DNA from: Nitzschia sp. pyKryTriq1
Lineage: Eukaryota; Bacillariophyta; Bacillariophyceae; Bacillariales; Bacillariaceae
Direction of reading: 5' to 3'
Assembly (NCBI GenBank): GCA_956465555.1
Contig: OY101117.1
Location: 558,001 to 622,000 of the forward strand
DNA: 64,000 nucleotides
Shown: one piece after another, positions 36,364 through 46,967 of the stretch
Layout: every line of letters begins with the position of its first letter
Position numbering within the stretch: position 1 is the stretch's first letter
The notes under the pieces: generated by a model
Told to the model about the DNA's origin: nothing
The model's database searches: none
What the model saw: the letters and a program-made list of their open reading frames with translations, nothing else
Position numbers and translations under genes: made by a program

Positions 36364-38325
36364 ATGTCGTCTTCTCAGCCGCAGCGTCTTACAATGCGGC
36401 AAGCCGATGCTCAAGATCGTCGACATCGAATGACGCAACAACGTCAAGAATTGACCCATCGGATACGCAAGCAAAAGAAATCCGAATATCTCGCTCGCAA
36501 ACGACAATTCGCCGCCACGACGTCGTCGTCGACGACGACGGCCACTGCTACTAGTACTCTATCAGCAATTGATTGTATTCGACCACTCATTTTGGATTTT
36601 TGCAGTATTCCAACCCTGGACAAGCTGCGAGCGTTGCATGATGCGCTGCAAGCGACCCCACTGGATGCCACGGAGGAGAACTGGCTGGTGGTGCTTCCAG
36701 CCGATGATCTCGCGACGGCTTCGAGTCTGATTGGACACTTGCAAGGGCCCGCCGCCTCCTCACCGATGACGACGACATCGCCGTCCGAAGGATTGACCTT
36801 GGTCTTGAATATTCTCGTCCGACTGACGGCCATCTCCTACACGCCACCCACGAGTAGTGGTGGCAGTATCAGTAGCTCTTCGATCGGTTTTTCTTATTAT
36901 TATGGGAACCCACCCGTGAGCTGGTCGTCTTTGGTATCGCACAACCGTGCTTGGTTGTCACTGTTGGTACAGTTGGCGCCTCAATCGGAGACTGCCTGCG
37001 TCGTCCTGGGGAATCTGGTAGGGGAGGCCAACAGTCAGTCCTTTGTGCAGATGCGTCAGGCCGGTCTCATTCCAGCATTGCTGTCGGCTGTTCATCAGCC
37101 TGCCGCCGCATGGGCCTTGACCAATGCCATCCGGCATGATACTGCCGAGTATGCCATGGTGTACTGCAATGATCAAGCATTGTCAGCAGCGTTGTTGGAA
37201 CAACTTTTGAAAGAAGAGCCCGTGGCGACACAAGCTGCATGGATGCTGGCGACACTCACCAATCGAGAAGAAAAAGTTGTCCAATACCTTATGAGCCATC
37301 CAACCTTTCCTACCACGCTCACTGCCTGCATGAAACGCCCCACTTGCAAAGACCAACTGGCTCCTTTGGTCCAGGCACTCGGAAATATCGCCACCACCAG
37401 CGTGATGGACGGAGGACCCGCCTTTGCCGGTGCTTTGTTGACATCCTTGCCTACGTTGACGCCCATGCTCGGACAACTCTTGCAAATTCCTACCAATCGG
37501 GAAGTAGTCAATCAAGCGGCATGGTTGGCAGGATGTTTACTACAGGACGCTAGAATCCCGAATCATCCAGCCAGTACCATCGCGGCACCACACTTGGTGC
37601 CTCTTTTGTTTCAAGAACTCCGAGAAAACACACCCCATTCCTTGGACAATCAACGAGAATTGACACAGGCATTATGGAGTGCCATGATGAAGCCACCTCA
37701 AGTTATGGCATCATCAGGCAATACTTCCACTACTACTACAAGTAGTGTCCCCGTTCCTTTGCCCTCATGGGACTTGGTACGCTCCTCCCTCTTTACCTTG
37801 GTCAAATTGGCAGGCTCCCGTGTCGATATGGATGCTTCCATAGCTGCTCTTTCAGTATTGCAATTGTTACTTCAGGAAAGTTCCTCTTATTCTGCTGCGG
37901 GACATATCAATCCACGTTGTCGTACGGATCACGAGCTTCTTTTAGACGCCCTGCAAGAGAATGACATTACCTCTGTTCTCGAAGGCGTGTGTGATATTCC
38001 CAATAACGACGAAGCGGCCGAAGTGGCGGCAAATTTATTGGACAATTACTTTTACAAGGACAATGATGATGACGACAATGACATCGGGTTTATGGATGCG
38101 CACAACAACAACAAGAACAACAACAATTTTTCGATGGAGCATACGGCTACTTTTTTGGACGGTCCTTTTGTCGCCTTTGGTCTTCCTCCAGCAGCAGCAG
38201 CAACAGATACTGCTGCTCCTGCTTTGGGTTCGAATGACGCTGGAATGGGACGGGGAATGGGGCGTGGCCGTGGAGCACCCATGGTTCCAGCATGGATGTC
38301 AGCAGGACAAGGGGGGTCTTCTTGA
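36364..38325 (+). CDS. Importin-alpha-like ARM-repeat protein
   Basis: Intronless, 653 aa. A basic N-terminal helix rich in Arg and Gln (RRHRMTQQRQELTHRIRKQK) looks like an importin-beta-binding domain. ARM-like helical repeats follow from about residue 70 to 560, with typical lines such as CVVLGNLVGEANSQSFV, LIPALLSAVHQPAAAWALTN and NQAAWLAGCLLQDARIP. Classical importin-alpha carries nuclear cargo with importin-beta. This protein is divergent: the W/N cargo-binding ladder is only partly visible, and the tail has an Asp/Asn-rich stretch and a GMGRGMGRGRG motif. It could instead be a TMCO6-like relative or an adaptor. It converges on the aminotransferase with an 83-bp spacer. Confidence 0.72.
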   Translation: MSSSQPQRLTMRQADAQDRRHRMTQQRQELTHRIRKQKKSEYLARKRQFAATTSSSTTTATATSTLSAIDCIRPLILDFCSIPTLDKLRALHDALQATPLDATEENWLVVLPADDLATASSLIGHLQGPAASSPMTTTSPSEGLTLVLNILVRLTAISYTPPTSSGGSISSSSIGFSYYYGNPPVSWSSLVSHNRAWLSLLVQLAPQSETACVVLGNLVGEANSQSFVQMRQAGLIPALLSAVHQPAAAWALTNAIRHDTAEYAMVYCNDQALSAALLEQLLKEEPVATQAAWMLATLTNREEKVVQYLMSHPTFPTTLTACMKRPTCKDQLAPLVQALGNIATTSVMDGGPAFAGALLTSLPTLTPMLGQLLQIPTNREVVNQAAWLAGCLLQDARIPNHPASTIAAPHLVPLLFQELRENTPHSLDNQRELTQALWSAMMKPPQVMASSGNTSTTTTSSVPVPLPSWDLVRSSLFTLVKLAGSRVDMDASIAALSVLQLLLQESSSYSAAGHINPRCRTDHELLLDALQENDITSVLEGVCDIPNNDEAAEVAANLLDNYFYKDNDDDDNDIGFMDAHNNNKNNNNFSMEHTATFLDGPFVAFGLPPAAAATDTAAPALGSNDAGMGRGMGRGRGAPMVPAWMSAGQGGSS

Positions 38326-38408
38326 CATATCTGCACTAGTAGATGAAAGATTGCTAAGAAGAAGTACTCTAGAGCTAGGCAATCAGGGTTTTGATTCAAT
38401 GTACTTTT

Positions 38409-39839
38409 CTACACTCCATGCTCTTCCCAGAGTTGCAGACTCTCCGGTATGGTCTTTCGACCAAGGCTTATCCGTACGCGAGTGTCATCCTTCGGGTGAT
38501 GACTGTCATCTCCACCATAGTCAAAGAGGGAGGACGGCAGCAGCATGATTCCTGGCTGCTGTAGTAGAGCATCGCAATACGATCTAGCACTAGACTGTTG
38601 TAGCAACCGAGGAAAGACCATGGAACCCGCTCTGGGTTCCACCCATTCCAATTGATCCCCATGTCGCTGACAGAATTGATGGACCTTTGCCCGAAGCTCG
38701 CACACAATTTGCTGACAACGATGTAATAAAGCATCATGATTCCGCAGGGCTATAAGACTCAATACTTGGGTAGGCGTGGATGGACAAATAGTCGTGTAAT
38801 CTTTGATTTGTTGGACGCGCTGAAGAAAGTCGTGATCCCGTGCGGCGATCCACCCCATGCGCAATCCTGCCAATCCAAAGGCCTTACTCAAACCGGAAAG
38901 GGAAATCCCTCGTTCATAGGCTTCGACAGCAGGAGCTAGTCGGTCGACACCTTTCTGTTCCAGACCTCGGTAGATTTCATCACAAAACAAATAAATTCCA
39001 TGATTCCGACACAATTGAATAATCTCCTCCCATTCTTGTAGTGTTGGTAGGGCTCCAGTGGGATTGTGAGGGAAATTAAGTACCACCGCTTTGGTTTGGT
39101 TCTTTTGACGCTCTATCAACGCGCGAAGCTTGTCGGGATCAAATTGAAAATATGACCCAGTACCATGGTCCACTAGATTGGGGTGCCAATGCTGTATCAT
39201 GCACCCTAGAGACCGTGGGATTTCATTCAAACTTTGGTAACAAGGCGCTGCAACGATAACAGCATCTCCTGGCTCCAAAAGCGCATGAAGCGCACAGAAG
39301 ATTCCTTCCTGAGGTGCCATACAATTCACATGGTTCCAAGATAATGATGTTGATGATGATCCTTCTTGGGTAGGATAAAAGTGCTTTATAATCTCTTGCC
39401 GTAGTTCCGGGTCGCCTTGGACATGGGCTGGATATCCCAATGACAGATTATTGGTCCACCGGCGCTGACAATCATCGTCGGCCAGTGACAACAATTCGGA
39501 CATACCCAAGGGTTCGCAATCGGAATCGGAAAGTCTAGCCATAACAGTGGGAACATGCCAACCAGCATATTGCTCAATCTCAAACGGCCGAAGCGGCTGC
39601 TGCTGCTGCTGCTGCTGTTGCTGCTGTGGATGAGGCCGGCTGCTCGACGAGAAGAAGAATGATAGACATCGGTGCTGTTCTGCTGGTTGCATTTGACATC
39701 CTCGCTGGGTCGTTCTTCTTTGTCCCACAATCGATCGGAGCCGTTTCATCATTAATAAATGAATGCATGAATGAATGAATCTCTGTCGCTTTATCCATTC
39801 ATGGTAGATGGTATTGTTTTCAGTACCGGTGGCGGCCAT
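38409..39839 (-). CDS. PLP-dependent aminotransferase, class I/II
   Basis: Intronless, 476 aa from the first ATG. The pyridoxal-phosphate lysine is K319 in SGLSKAFGLAGLRMGW. NFPHNPTGA and FCDEIYRG supply the substrate and PLP-binding Asn, Asp and Tyr. The N-terminal about 85 residues are basic and Ser-rich with a CAG-coded run of ten Gln, and may serve as a mitochondrial presequence. An internal Met at about residue 30 (MMKRLRSIVGQRR) would also fit a targeting start. The substrate cannot be named; the sequence resembles the aspartate-aminotransferase-fold subgroup with capreomycidine-synthase or kynurenine-type relatives. Confidence 0.82.
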   Translation of the reverse strand: MAATGTENNTIYHEWIKRQRFIHSCIHLLMMKRLRSIVGQRRTTQRGCQMQPAEQHRCLSFFFSSSSRPHPQQQQQQQQQQPLRPFEIEQYAGWHVPTVMARLSDSDCEPLGMSELLSLADDDCQRRWTNNLSLGYPAHVQGDPELRQEIIKHFYPTQEGSSSTSLSWNHVNCMAPQEGIFCALHALLEPGDAVIVAAPCYQSLNEIPRSLGCMIQHWHPNLVDHGTGSYFQFDPDKLRALIERQKNQTKAVVLNFPHNPTGALPTLQEWEEIIQLCRNHGIYLFCDEIYRGLEQKGVDRLAPAVEAYERGISLSGLSKAFGLAGLRMGWIAARDHDFLQRVQQIKDYTTICPSTPTQVLSLIALRNHDALLHRCQQIVCELRAKVHQFCQRHGDQLEWVEPRAGSMVFPRLLQQSSARSYCDALLQQPGIMLLPSSLFDYGGDDSHHPKDDTRVRISLGRKTIPESLQLWEEHGV

Positions 39840-40326
39840 GCCTGTTCCACATCGTCGTAGTCGTCCATGCTTGGTTTCCGCTGCTTTTTATCTCTAAAAA
39901 GATCTTTCTTTTTTCGTTTCGGGATCTTTAGCAAGTTTCGACTCAACCGACCAAGAAACGCATCTTAATCAAATTGGTCGGTCGGTCCGGACGTCGGTCG
40001 TGTCCGCGATGATTTCTGAATTTCTTTCCTTCTGCTTCCTTTCTTCGTGCGTTCGCTTTATTATTTTTCTCTCACGTCCGTCCGTACTTTACCGGTACTG
40101 TAGTCCGCATCGCAGACACCACAGCGTATACGTACAGCTGTCATTCTCAAAGCAAAGAGGAAACAAATCAAACAAAGAATGCAGACACCCAATTGAAATA
40201 CATATTATACTACTGTCTATCAGTAGTCGCAACAAACCACTAATAACCTTTTCGGGCGGGAAGAGAGAAGAGAAAAGGACTGGTCTCCTTGGCGAAAGTA
40301 CCGACGGTTCGTAGTTGGTGATCGCC
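39840..40326. promoter_or_regulatory. Divergent promoter region
   Basis: A spacer of 487 bp between the aminotransferase and the DUF6824-like gene. It contains a short ttaccggtactgtag word at 40089. No classic core element is convincing. Confidence 0.45.
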
Positions 40327-42129
40327 ATGGGCAGGTCGTCCCGCCATCATCACCACCAGCACCCATCATCGTCATCCTCACCATCGCCCCATCGTCATAA
40401 ACGTCGACGTCAACATCGACATCGAGACAGACATCGTTCCAGATCTCGAGGGGAGCCAGACCACGAAGACGAACCATCACCATCGATCGATCTCCACGAT
40501 AAAGATGTTTGGTTTGACAATCCTAAACATCCAGGGACAAGAGAGTGTCGAAGGGCGATACGCTTGGTGTTGGAAGACTTTCATGATGATGAAAATGATG
40601 ATGACGACGAAGACGAAGAGAAAGTACAACAACTCTCATTTTCCAAGAGCGTGTACAAAGCCATTTTGCGAGAGCTGGGTTCTCGCCGGAGATTTTTTAC
40701 GAGCGACGAAAAGTCGTCGTTGTCTTCACTACGGGAATGTGACGAAGATGAATCGATTGATCACCTAGAAGATGTCTTTCGGGTAGAACAGTCTCGTCGG
40801 CTGGAAAAGATAAGGAAGAAATCATCATCAAGGCGTCACACTATTGACAGAGAGCGATCTTCGACTCCTCCTACTCGTCGACGTGAGGATCACAAGAAGA
40901 GGAAACGGAAAATTCGCCACAGCTCCGACCAAGACGACGGTGACTCGTCCACCGATGATCAAGAGGACTACCACCGAGAATCTAGTCGGAAACGAAAAAG
41001 TAGATCCGAGACGAGGCGAAGCAAAAGACACGCTGAGAAGGTTGACAGAAAATCCTCCTCGAAAGCGACCAGACGACCAATTATTTACCTCGACGAAACA
41101 GATGACAAAGACACCAAGAAATTTCGAAAGGTGGTTCGAAATATTGCGGCGGCCGATGGCCAAAGCAAACGATTTACACCTTTGGTATTGGACGAGATTC
41201 TCGAGGAAACGGGTCATCCCTTTACAACTATGTTTTTCAAGTCACGTTCATCCGAGAGAGAACTCAAAGGAGACAAGCTTTCTCGGACGATTGGAAAAGT
41301 CTTCAAGGAGGAAGCGTACCTTCTGCGGGCCCGACCTGACGATATCTTTTTGGACTGTCCATACTACAGTGGCACCAAGGCATGGGACCGAGCTATCCGA
41401 AAGCAAATAAAACGAAACGGCGGCGACGCAACGAACACGAACAATTTAAGCCGAGATGTTTATCATGAAGTGAAGAGGGAATTTCGCGAATCATCTTTCT
41501 TTGTGGGAAGACCGCCGCATTGTGAGGTGGTGGATCGATCGGAGCTATTTCAGATACTAAGTGAACGATACGATGATGCTGAAAGAAAGAAACAAGTCCA
41601 ATCTCCACACTACATGCAATTTGATACGGATGCACCTAAAACTGCAGATGCACCAAATATGAAGAAACGACGTGCACGAACATCGCCAGACGGTCGTGAT
41701 CACAACTCCTCGCCACGTTCCCGTAGGCACGGCAGAAACGCTCCGATACAGAGACCTATCCCTGGTAACGCGCTCTGGATTAATTTGGGGCAGAGAATGT
41801 CAAATAGGTTGGCGATGTGGCAATGGTATCAAAGGCAGAGAAAAAAGCTAGAAGCTCTTCCAATGGTCATATCTTGTCGAGCGAGGTACGCACGTTGCTA
41901 TAAAGAAGCAATTTTACCCGTGTATGCACCAACACGAAAATTCTTCCGGACGGATCGAAGAACGGGACAAACTTGGTGTGGAAAAGTTGGTCAATGCTTG
42001 GAGGTACCCCATCTTGGGAGAGCACCGGCCTGGTTCATTTTGATCTTACTCGTGACTATCTTGGCCATCACTGTCTTTGCGATTATAAACAGGATTCTCC
42101 AAAGAATTGTTGGAGGCTTTATAAACTAG
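40327..42129 (+). CDS. Tail-anchored protein with three degenerate DUF6824-like repeats
   Basis: Intronless, 600 aa. The first 50 residues are His/Ser/Arg-rich. Three related blocks occur near residues 58-123 (DVWFDNPKHPGTRECRRAIR ... LGSRRRFF), 250-305 (IIYLDETDDKDTKKFRKVVR) and 337-395 (DIFLDCPYYSGTKAWDRAIR ... FRESSFFVG). Each has an Asp-hydrophobic start, a middle like HPGN-x-x-FR, and a closing Phe pair, as in a short domain much expanded in diatoms (Pfam DUF6824, from memory). The glycine-rich signature of that domain is lost, so the copies are diverged. RS/RE/RK-rich linkers look nuclear, yet a hydrophobic segment, WFILILLVTILAITVFAII, lies near the end and suggests a tail anchor. Function unknown. 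Confidence 0.7.
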   Translation: MGRSSRHHHHQHPSSSSSPSPHRHKRRRQHRHRDRHRSRSRGEPDHEDEPSPSIDLHDKDVWFDNPKHPGTRECRRAIRLVLEDFHDDENDDDDEDEEKVQQLSFSKSVYKAILRELGSRRRFFTSDEKSSLSSLRECDEDESIDHLEDVFRVEQSRRLEKIRKKSSSRRHTIDRERSSTPPTRRREDHKKRKRKIRHSSDQDDGDSSTDDQEDYHRESSRKRKSRSETRRSKRHAEKVDRKSSSKATRRPIIYLDETDDKDTKKFRKVVRNIAAADGQSKRFTPLVLDEILEETGHPFTTMFFKSRSSERELKGDKLSRTIGKVFKEEAYLLRARPDDIFLDCPYYSGTKAWDRAIRKQIKRNGGDATNTNNLSRDVYHEVKREFRESSFFVGRPPHCEVVDRSELFQILSERYDDAERKKQVQSPHYMQFDTDAPKTADAPNMKKRRARTSPDGRDHNSSPRSRRHGRNAPIQRPIPGNALWINLGQRMSNRLAMWQWYQRQRKKLEALPMVISCRARYARCYKEAILPVYAPTRKFFRTDRRTGQTWCGKVGQCLEVPHLGRAPAWFILILLVTILAITVFAIINRILQRIVGGFIN

Positions 42130-42695
42130 CTATGTGCTCCGATGATTCTCTTGAGATTTGATAACGTAAGAATTGTTAGCTAGCTACTAGTGTCTGAAGA
42201 ATCTCTGCTCTCTCTAGTCGAGTAGAGAGCTAGAGAGGGGTGCTCGTACACTACTACTAGCTAGTAGTACGAAGCTCTAAAGAGTATGTACTTGTAGAGA
42301 GAGCGACCATCAAAGGAAAGAAGAAAGAAAATGAGCAAGATAAAAATCGGTTCCACGCCCTCCCGCCGCCCTCCAGTAATTGACTAAGACGAACGGATAT
42401 CAGATGATGTGGAATGTCGAAGGCAATTGAGCAATAATGAGACATTTATGCCCCCCTTGAGCACAAAATAATGACCCATCATTCATTCGTGATGATTCGT
42501 GCATCAGCTAATAGCTGCGATGACCGGAAGATGCGGATTCGACGATGACCCTCTCACCTTGTTCTTGTTGATGATTCTCTAGTTGCATTTGTTTTGGCTT
42601 TTCCGTCACTCAAACCAGACGCAAACGACCAAGTGACAACAACATCGGAGACCAGAACGCAAAGACCTCCAGCTAAATTACCAGAACTACAAATC
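42130..42695. other. Intergenic region with CTAG/CTCTAC palindromes
   Basis: No gene seen. From about 42175 to 42305 the DNA is rich in CTAG, CTACTAG and AGAG words (such as actactactagctagtagta). The rest is unremarkable. Confidence 0.5.
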
Positions 42696-43446
42696 ATGGC
42701 TTTCAACAAGGATGAATGGACAATCCGGTAAGTATGCACTGAGGTTGGCGATATTCTCTATTGTTCGTGTATCGTATCTAAACGGTTTGTGTCTTTCAAC
42801 CCGTACGTGCAGAACACCATACGGTGTTACTGGATGGTTCAATCTGTTGGTCACGGCTATTGCTCTACTCGTCTTTATGCTTTCAGCTTTCCACTGTTTT
42901 CTGACGGTCAAGAAAACTGATGATTATAAAATCTTCATGGGTTATTGGGGGGCAGAATCGACGGAAATTGCCGAGGCTGCAGGCAGGGGCAACGACAACA
43001 ATTACTGCGTCCCTTGGTTGGATGAGACCAAAGAAAACGAATTCGACGGGGCATGGCGTTTCGGACAAGCTTTGGGCATAATTGGCTCAATCATATGCAT
43101 CCCGTTCATGATCTTGTGTTTTTACATTCTGGTATACAAAGTTGGAACTTGTGTCTTCACAGTGGCGATTGGCGCTCACCTTTCCATGGCCATCATCACC
43201 ATATTGCTTCTCGTCGGAATGAGTTCTAACGTCTGTACTATATACAATTGTAAAATGGGTCCGGGAGGATATTTTGCTATTCTGGGCTTTTTCTTGTGGA
43301 TCTGTGCAGCATTTTTCGCCTTCAAATTGCGATCAATGAGTCTCGATGAGCGCGAAGAAGATTTGTCATCGCCGCGCCCACCGGCAAAAAAGGAAAAGCC
43401 GCTTCCCGCACTCCCTCCTTCAGATAGCCTGTCACAGCAAGTATAA
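42696..43446 (+). CDS. Four-TM membrane protein, diatom family (paralogue A)
   Basis: Two exons, 42696-42727 (32 nt, MAFNKDEWTIR) and 42813-43446, with an 85-nt intron; product 221 aa. Hydrophobic segments appear at about residues 17-36 (FNLLVTAIALLVFMLSAFHC), 90-113 (GIIGSIICIPFMILCFYILV), 124-142 and 153-174. Between TM1 and TM2 lies an extracytosolic-type loop with two Cys and the GYWGAEST motif. The cytosolic tail is acidic, then Pro-rich (LPALPPSDS). The layout recalls tetraspan/claudin-like proteins, but I know no named family. It aligns with the gene at 54228-55563: (C/T)PYG, LTVxK, GYW, W(K/R)xG(K/Q), and the LPPS tail. Confidence 0.75.
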
Positions 43447-43723
43447 GAACGATTGATGAGGAAATTGATCGGGAACCATATTTACGTATAAATAAGAAGA
43501 ATTAGTGAACTTGTTTAGAAGAAAAGGCCTCGGTGTCTAGAGGGACCTATAAAGAAGTGAGGACATCTTAATGTATCTCAAAGGAGGTACGATAAAGCAA
43601 TTTTGCTTGCCACGAGCGGGCCGGCAGCTTTTTTTCACTAGAAGGCATTTCACTGCCGATAAGCAAGATACGCAGACTACCGATGAACAGCTTCTTGATA
43701 AATGCGATTCAACCAAGAGCGCC

Positions 43724-44722
43724 TCATCTACGGTCGTTGAAGCGAATATTTGCCATGTAATTTAGCCCCTGCATCGTTGGCCTCCCATAATAAGATGGAA
43801 AACGCGACGCTGCGAGCTGTGAGAGGCTATCAACGTCATAGAGCTGAGTTCTTAAAGGCAATCCCAATTCAGACCCACCCTGAAAGTACTGCAGCAACGC
43901 AGTCGCAGAGGCTTCTGCGGCACTTGGATAGTTCACAAACGGAGTGTTCAGCCTGGGGAAACAACCGAGCTGTCGATCTTGTAGCGCCCTCATCAACTCC
44001 AACTGGATGAGTCGTCTGCGCTGGTGAAGGAACGATGTACTGGTTCCACAGACAGTATCCGCATCAGTCCTTCGTAACGAATCGGAGGTGATGATTTGCA
44101 CCTGGGAGCTCTTAACGACTGGAGGGGTTTCCATAGGCTCTGAAGCGATCGCAGCTGTCGCCATAACGTCAAGACCCTTCTTTTCTTCCGGGCTACTAGC
44201 ACCAGCCTTCTCGTTCTGCCGCGCCGCCTTCCAAGAAGCCAGTTCCTGTGTGTATCGATCCTTTTCCTGCTGCGCTCGCCCTTCGAACGTCTTCCGCTTC
44301 TCTGGTTCAAGCGACTTCCACTTTGCGCCAATAGCACGTGCCATCTCTGCAAATCCGATCTTACCATGCGTCTTGCAGTGAACCCTTTTCTTCAGATTTT
44401 CAAGTTCTTCGCTAGGAGCGTCGACGCCCAGCATGTTCGACCGCTCGGATCGGAAAAACAGGTTATATGCTGACAGAGGACGAGATGGCTTATCTTTTGG
44501 CCTTTTCCATCTTTTCTGTCGACGTGTGGAGCTTTTAGTAGGCATTTTTTTATCATTCCTTTTCGAGAAAGCTTTCGATTCTTTGATCGACGAAGAAGGA
44601 ACATTTTTGCGATGGGAAACTGGCCTCTCGGGCGAAAGGCGCTCAACCATGTCGCCTGGTGGTACGGAGATGCTCAAAATGTTAGTAAGGTTTGGGTGGA
44701 GATCTACAACATCGTTGTTCAT
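43724..44722 (-). CDS. HMG-box protein (paralogue A)
   Basis: Intronless, 332 aa. A single HMG box spans about residues 78-165 (SRPLSAYNLFFRSER ... GFAEMARAIGAKWKSL) with a basic lead-in (RRQKRWKRPKDKPS). An insert of about 18 residues follows helix 1 (LGVDAPSEELENLKKRV), also present in paralogue B. The C-terminal part carries LELMRALQDRQLG and then YPSAAEASATALLQYFQGG, also shared with B. HMG boxes of this non-sequence-specific kind bend DNA in chromatin. The gene is convergent with the four-TM gene and divergent from HMG paralogue B. Confidence 0.88.
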   Translation of the reverse strand: MNNDVVDLHPNLTNILSISVPPGDMVERLSPERPVSHRKNVPSSSIKESKAFSKRNDKKMPTKSSTRRQKRWKRPKDKPSRPLSAYNLFFRSERSNMLGVDAPSEELENLKKRVHCKTHGKIGFAEMARAIGAKWKSLEPEKRKTFEGRAQQEKDRYTQELASWKAARQNEKAGASSPEEKKGLDVMATAAIASEPMETPPVVKSSQVQIITSDSLRRTDADTVCGTSTSFLHQRRRLIQLELMRALQDRQLGCFPRLNTPFVNYPSAAEASATALLQYFQGGSELGLPLRTQLYDVDSLSQLAASRFPSYYGRPTMQGLNYMANIRFNDRR

Positions 44723-46967
44723 CGTGACGACTTTTGATCTGATGTGCGTGATGAGACTTTAGTGCCAGGTACTGTCTGTATCATTGTGACGCCCTCCATG
44801 TTATTTCGACTTTGTGAACAAAGGAGCAGGTGAAAAAATAACAATGACCATTCGAACGAATGACCAATGATTCACTTAACCTTTGATCGTGCCTGCTAAA
44901 TGATAATTTAAGTTGGCTTCGTTTTCAATTAAATGTTTATATGTGCCAAGTCTTGGGCCTTAAAAAACGATCACAATTCCAACTGTTTGGTCTTGCTTTT
45001 CTTCGACGGATCACGACACTTCGATCACGTACACCGTAGACGGTTACTGTAGACTCTGGTACAAACCGCCAAGAGCCAATCAAAACACAAAAAAAGATAA
45101 AGTTTCGAGCTCTCCGTAGCTCGTGTGTCAGATTATCCTCGGGGGCCATGTGCTTTCGGCAGCAGTTTTGCACGCCGACGGCCATTGCAACGATCAACAA
45201 AATCACATTCGTTTCATACAAAAGTGATTGGTATCTCATCGTCCTTTCAAAAAAGTGTTATATCAGACTTGATATTCACTTACAATGAAGACCTCCCGAA
45301 AAATTAGTGCGCGAAAGAATGGGCAGGTAGAGTCCAAAACTGATCGAGATATAACTAACAACACAGTTGAGGGGGCTTTCATTGCCTTTCTCCGCTCCGT
45401 CGTTGATGCCGAAGCATGCTGGTACTCTCATCAACTTGACCGGGTATTGGTCCTCATCCTCATCCTCGTACGGAACAAGCGCATATTCCCTCCACTCTCC
45501 TCCCTCGTTGCAATAATCCTGATGGGCTCGGAAAAGAACTTCCCTCTCCTCCACACGAAACTCGCTGAAAAATTCAAATTTGGTGTTCGATTACTTGTTA
45601 CAACATGGATGACTCTACGCTTGGAGGAGATCTTCCGATGAGTTTATGAGCACCCTGACGACTAATGAACGGCGAAGTCGACTTGTCTGTGACGTAAGCA
45701 CGGTTGATAGACAGACGATATGCACAGAATGCCTCATTCCGTCTTTTGTCCGACCGCTTGTAAGTACGTAGGTAGTCCCTACCGGTACTTGTACCTGTAC
45801 TACGGGAGCGCGCGTATTCGAGGCCACGCGCGTGCGCTCCATAAATTGTAAAGGATTTAAGCCCGGAGTTCTTCTTGTTTATGCCAAAATATTATAACGA
45901 GTTTCGAGGAACCATAAAGGTCGCCTCCGCCGAACGAGCGAGCGAAAAGGACAAGTATCGCTAATTTTTAAAAATTAACTAGGATGATATTATGTTCTTC
46001 GTCGTCGTCGAATTCAGATTTATAGCCAAGATGGGCAATAGTAATACAGCACAATTATTAGTCGTACACAGTACAGTACGTACTTGGTACACCGAATTTC
46101 GAAGCACAAAGCACAACCATCATCGATCGCGCTACTTATGCATGTATGTCCGTCCATCGTCCTTGCTTGCTTGTCCTTTGTTGTTTCTACCCAGCAGTAA
46201 ACCGGTATGTAGTACAAGCACTTAAAGATACTTGAGCAAAAAGACCACTATAAATGTGAACGAAGACGATAACCGCCATAAATGTTATTTATGCATTGTG
46301 CACGACCTGGTCGTCTTTACATTATTGCCCTCAATCGTAAGTGTGGTTCCTATCTAATAGAATTGCCCTTTTTCAAAACGGCCACCGACCAGGGACAAAA
46401 ACAAGAACTGGTACCTGGTATGTTCCAGTACTGCACGTGTAGAATAGTGTTGGTTTGAGAAGCGTGGTTGTTGACCGACAGATAGAACCCGCCCGTGGTT
46501 TTTAAAAATACATCGGGTGGTGGTACCAGTACATCTGCTTTACTACTACAGGTACAGCACAAGTACGTACGAATGAATAGCGGATGCATTCTTCGTTATC
46601 GATCGTCGTATTTCTTCCCGTTCCTTCCTTCGGCGAACAACAACGAACCGGCTGGGCGGGTTTCTCACTAATCGATAAAAGCAACAAAAACACGAAACCT
46701 GCCTAAAATAAATAATCAAACATCATCAAACACTACACGTACCGCTACGAAATCCTCTATTCTATCGTGCGTGTGCCTTGAAGTTGTGAAACAAAGGCAA
46801 AACTGTCATCGCGAAGCGCAGTCGATCGTTCCAAGCAAGTGAGAAAGAATAAGCATTGTGCGCATACCACCATCGCACGCAACGGACCGGAGTTTTTAGT
46901 CTCCACAAAATCAATCACTGAAAAGCATACTCGTCGCTCTTTGTAACCCTTTTCCTCCTCACTCACC
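44723..46967. other. Long divergent spacer between the two HMG-box genes
   Basis: About 2.2 kb. Besides a likely gene remnant near 45290-45575, I see no complete gene. GTAC patches lie at about 45775-45800, 46070-46095, 46405-46435 and 46520-46570. Both HMG promoters should lie at the two ends. Confidence 0.5.
45276..45575 (-). pseudogene. Possible remnant of a multi-copy diatom ORF
   Basis: A minus-strand open stretch reads EFRVEEREVLFRAHQDY, then GGEWREYALVPYEDE and YPVKLMRVPACFGI. From memory this resembles a block (FRAHPxY, GxWxDWAxV, YPxKLL) of repeat-associated hypothetical proteins in diatom genomes. It has no proper start codon and no downstream domain, so it looks like a fragment. 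Not verified; it could also be chance. Confidence 0.3.
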
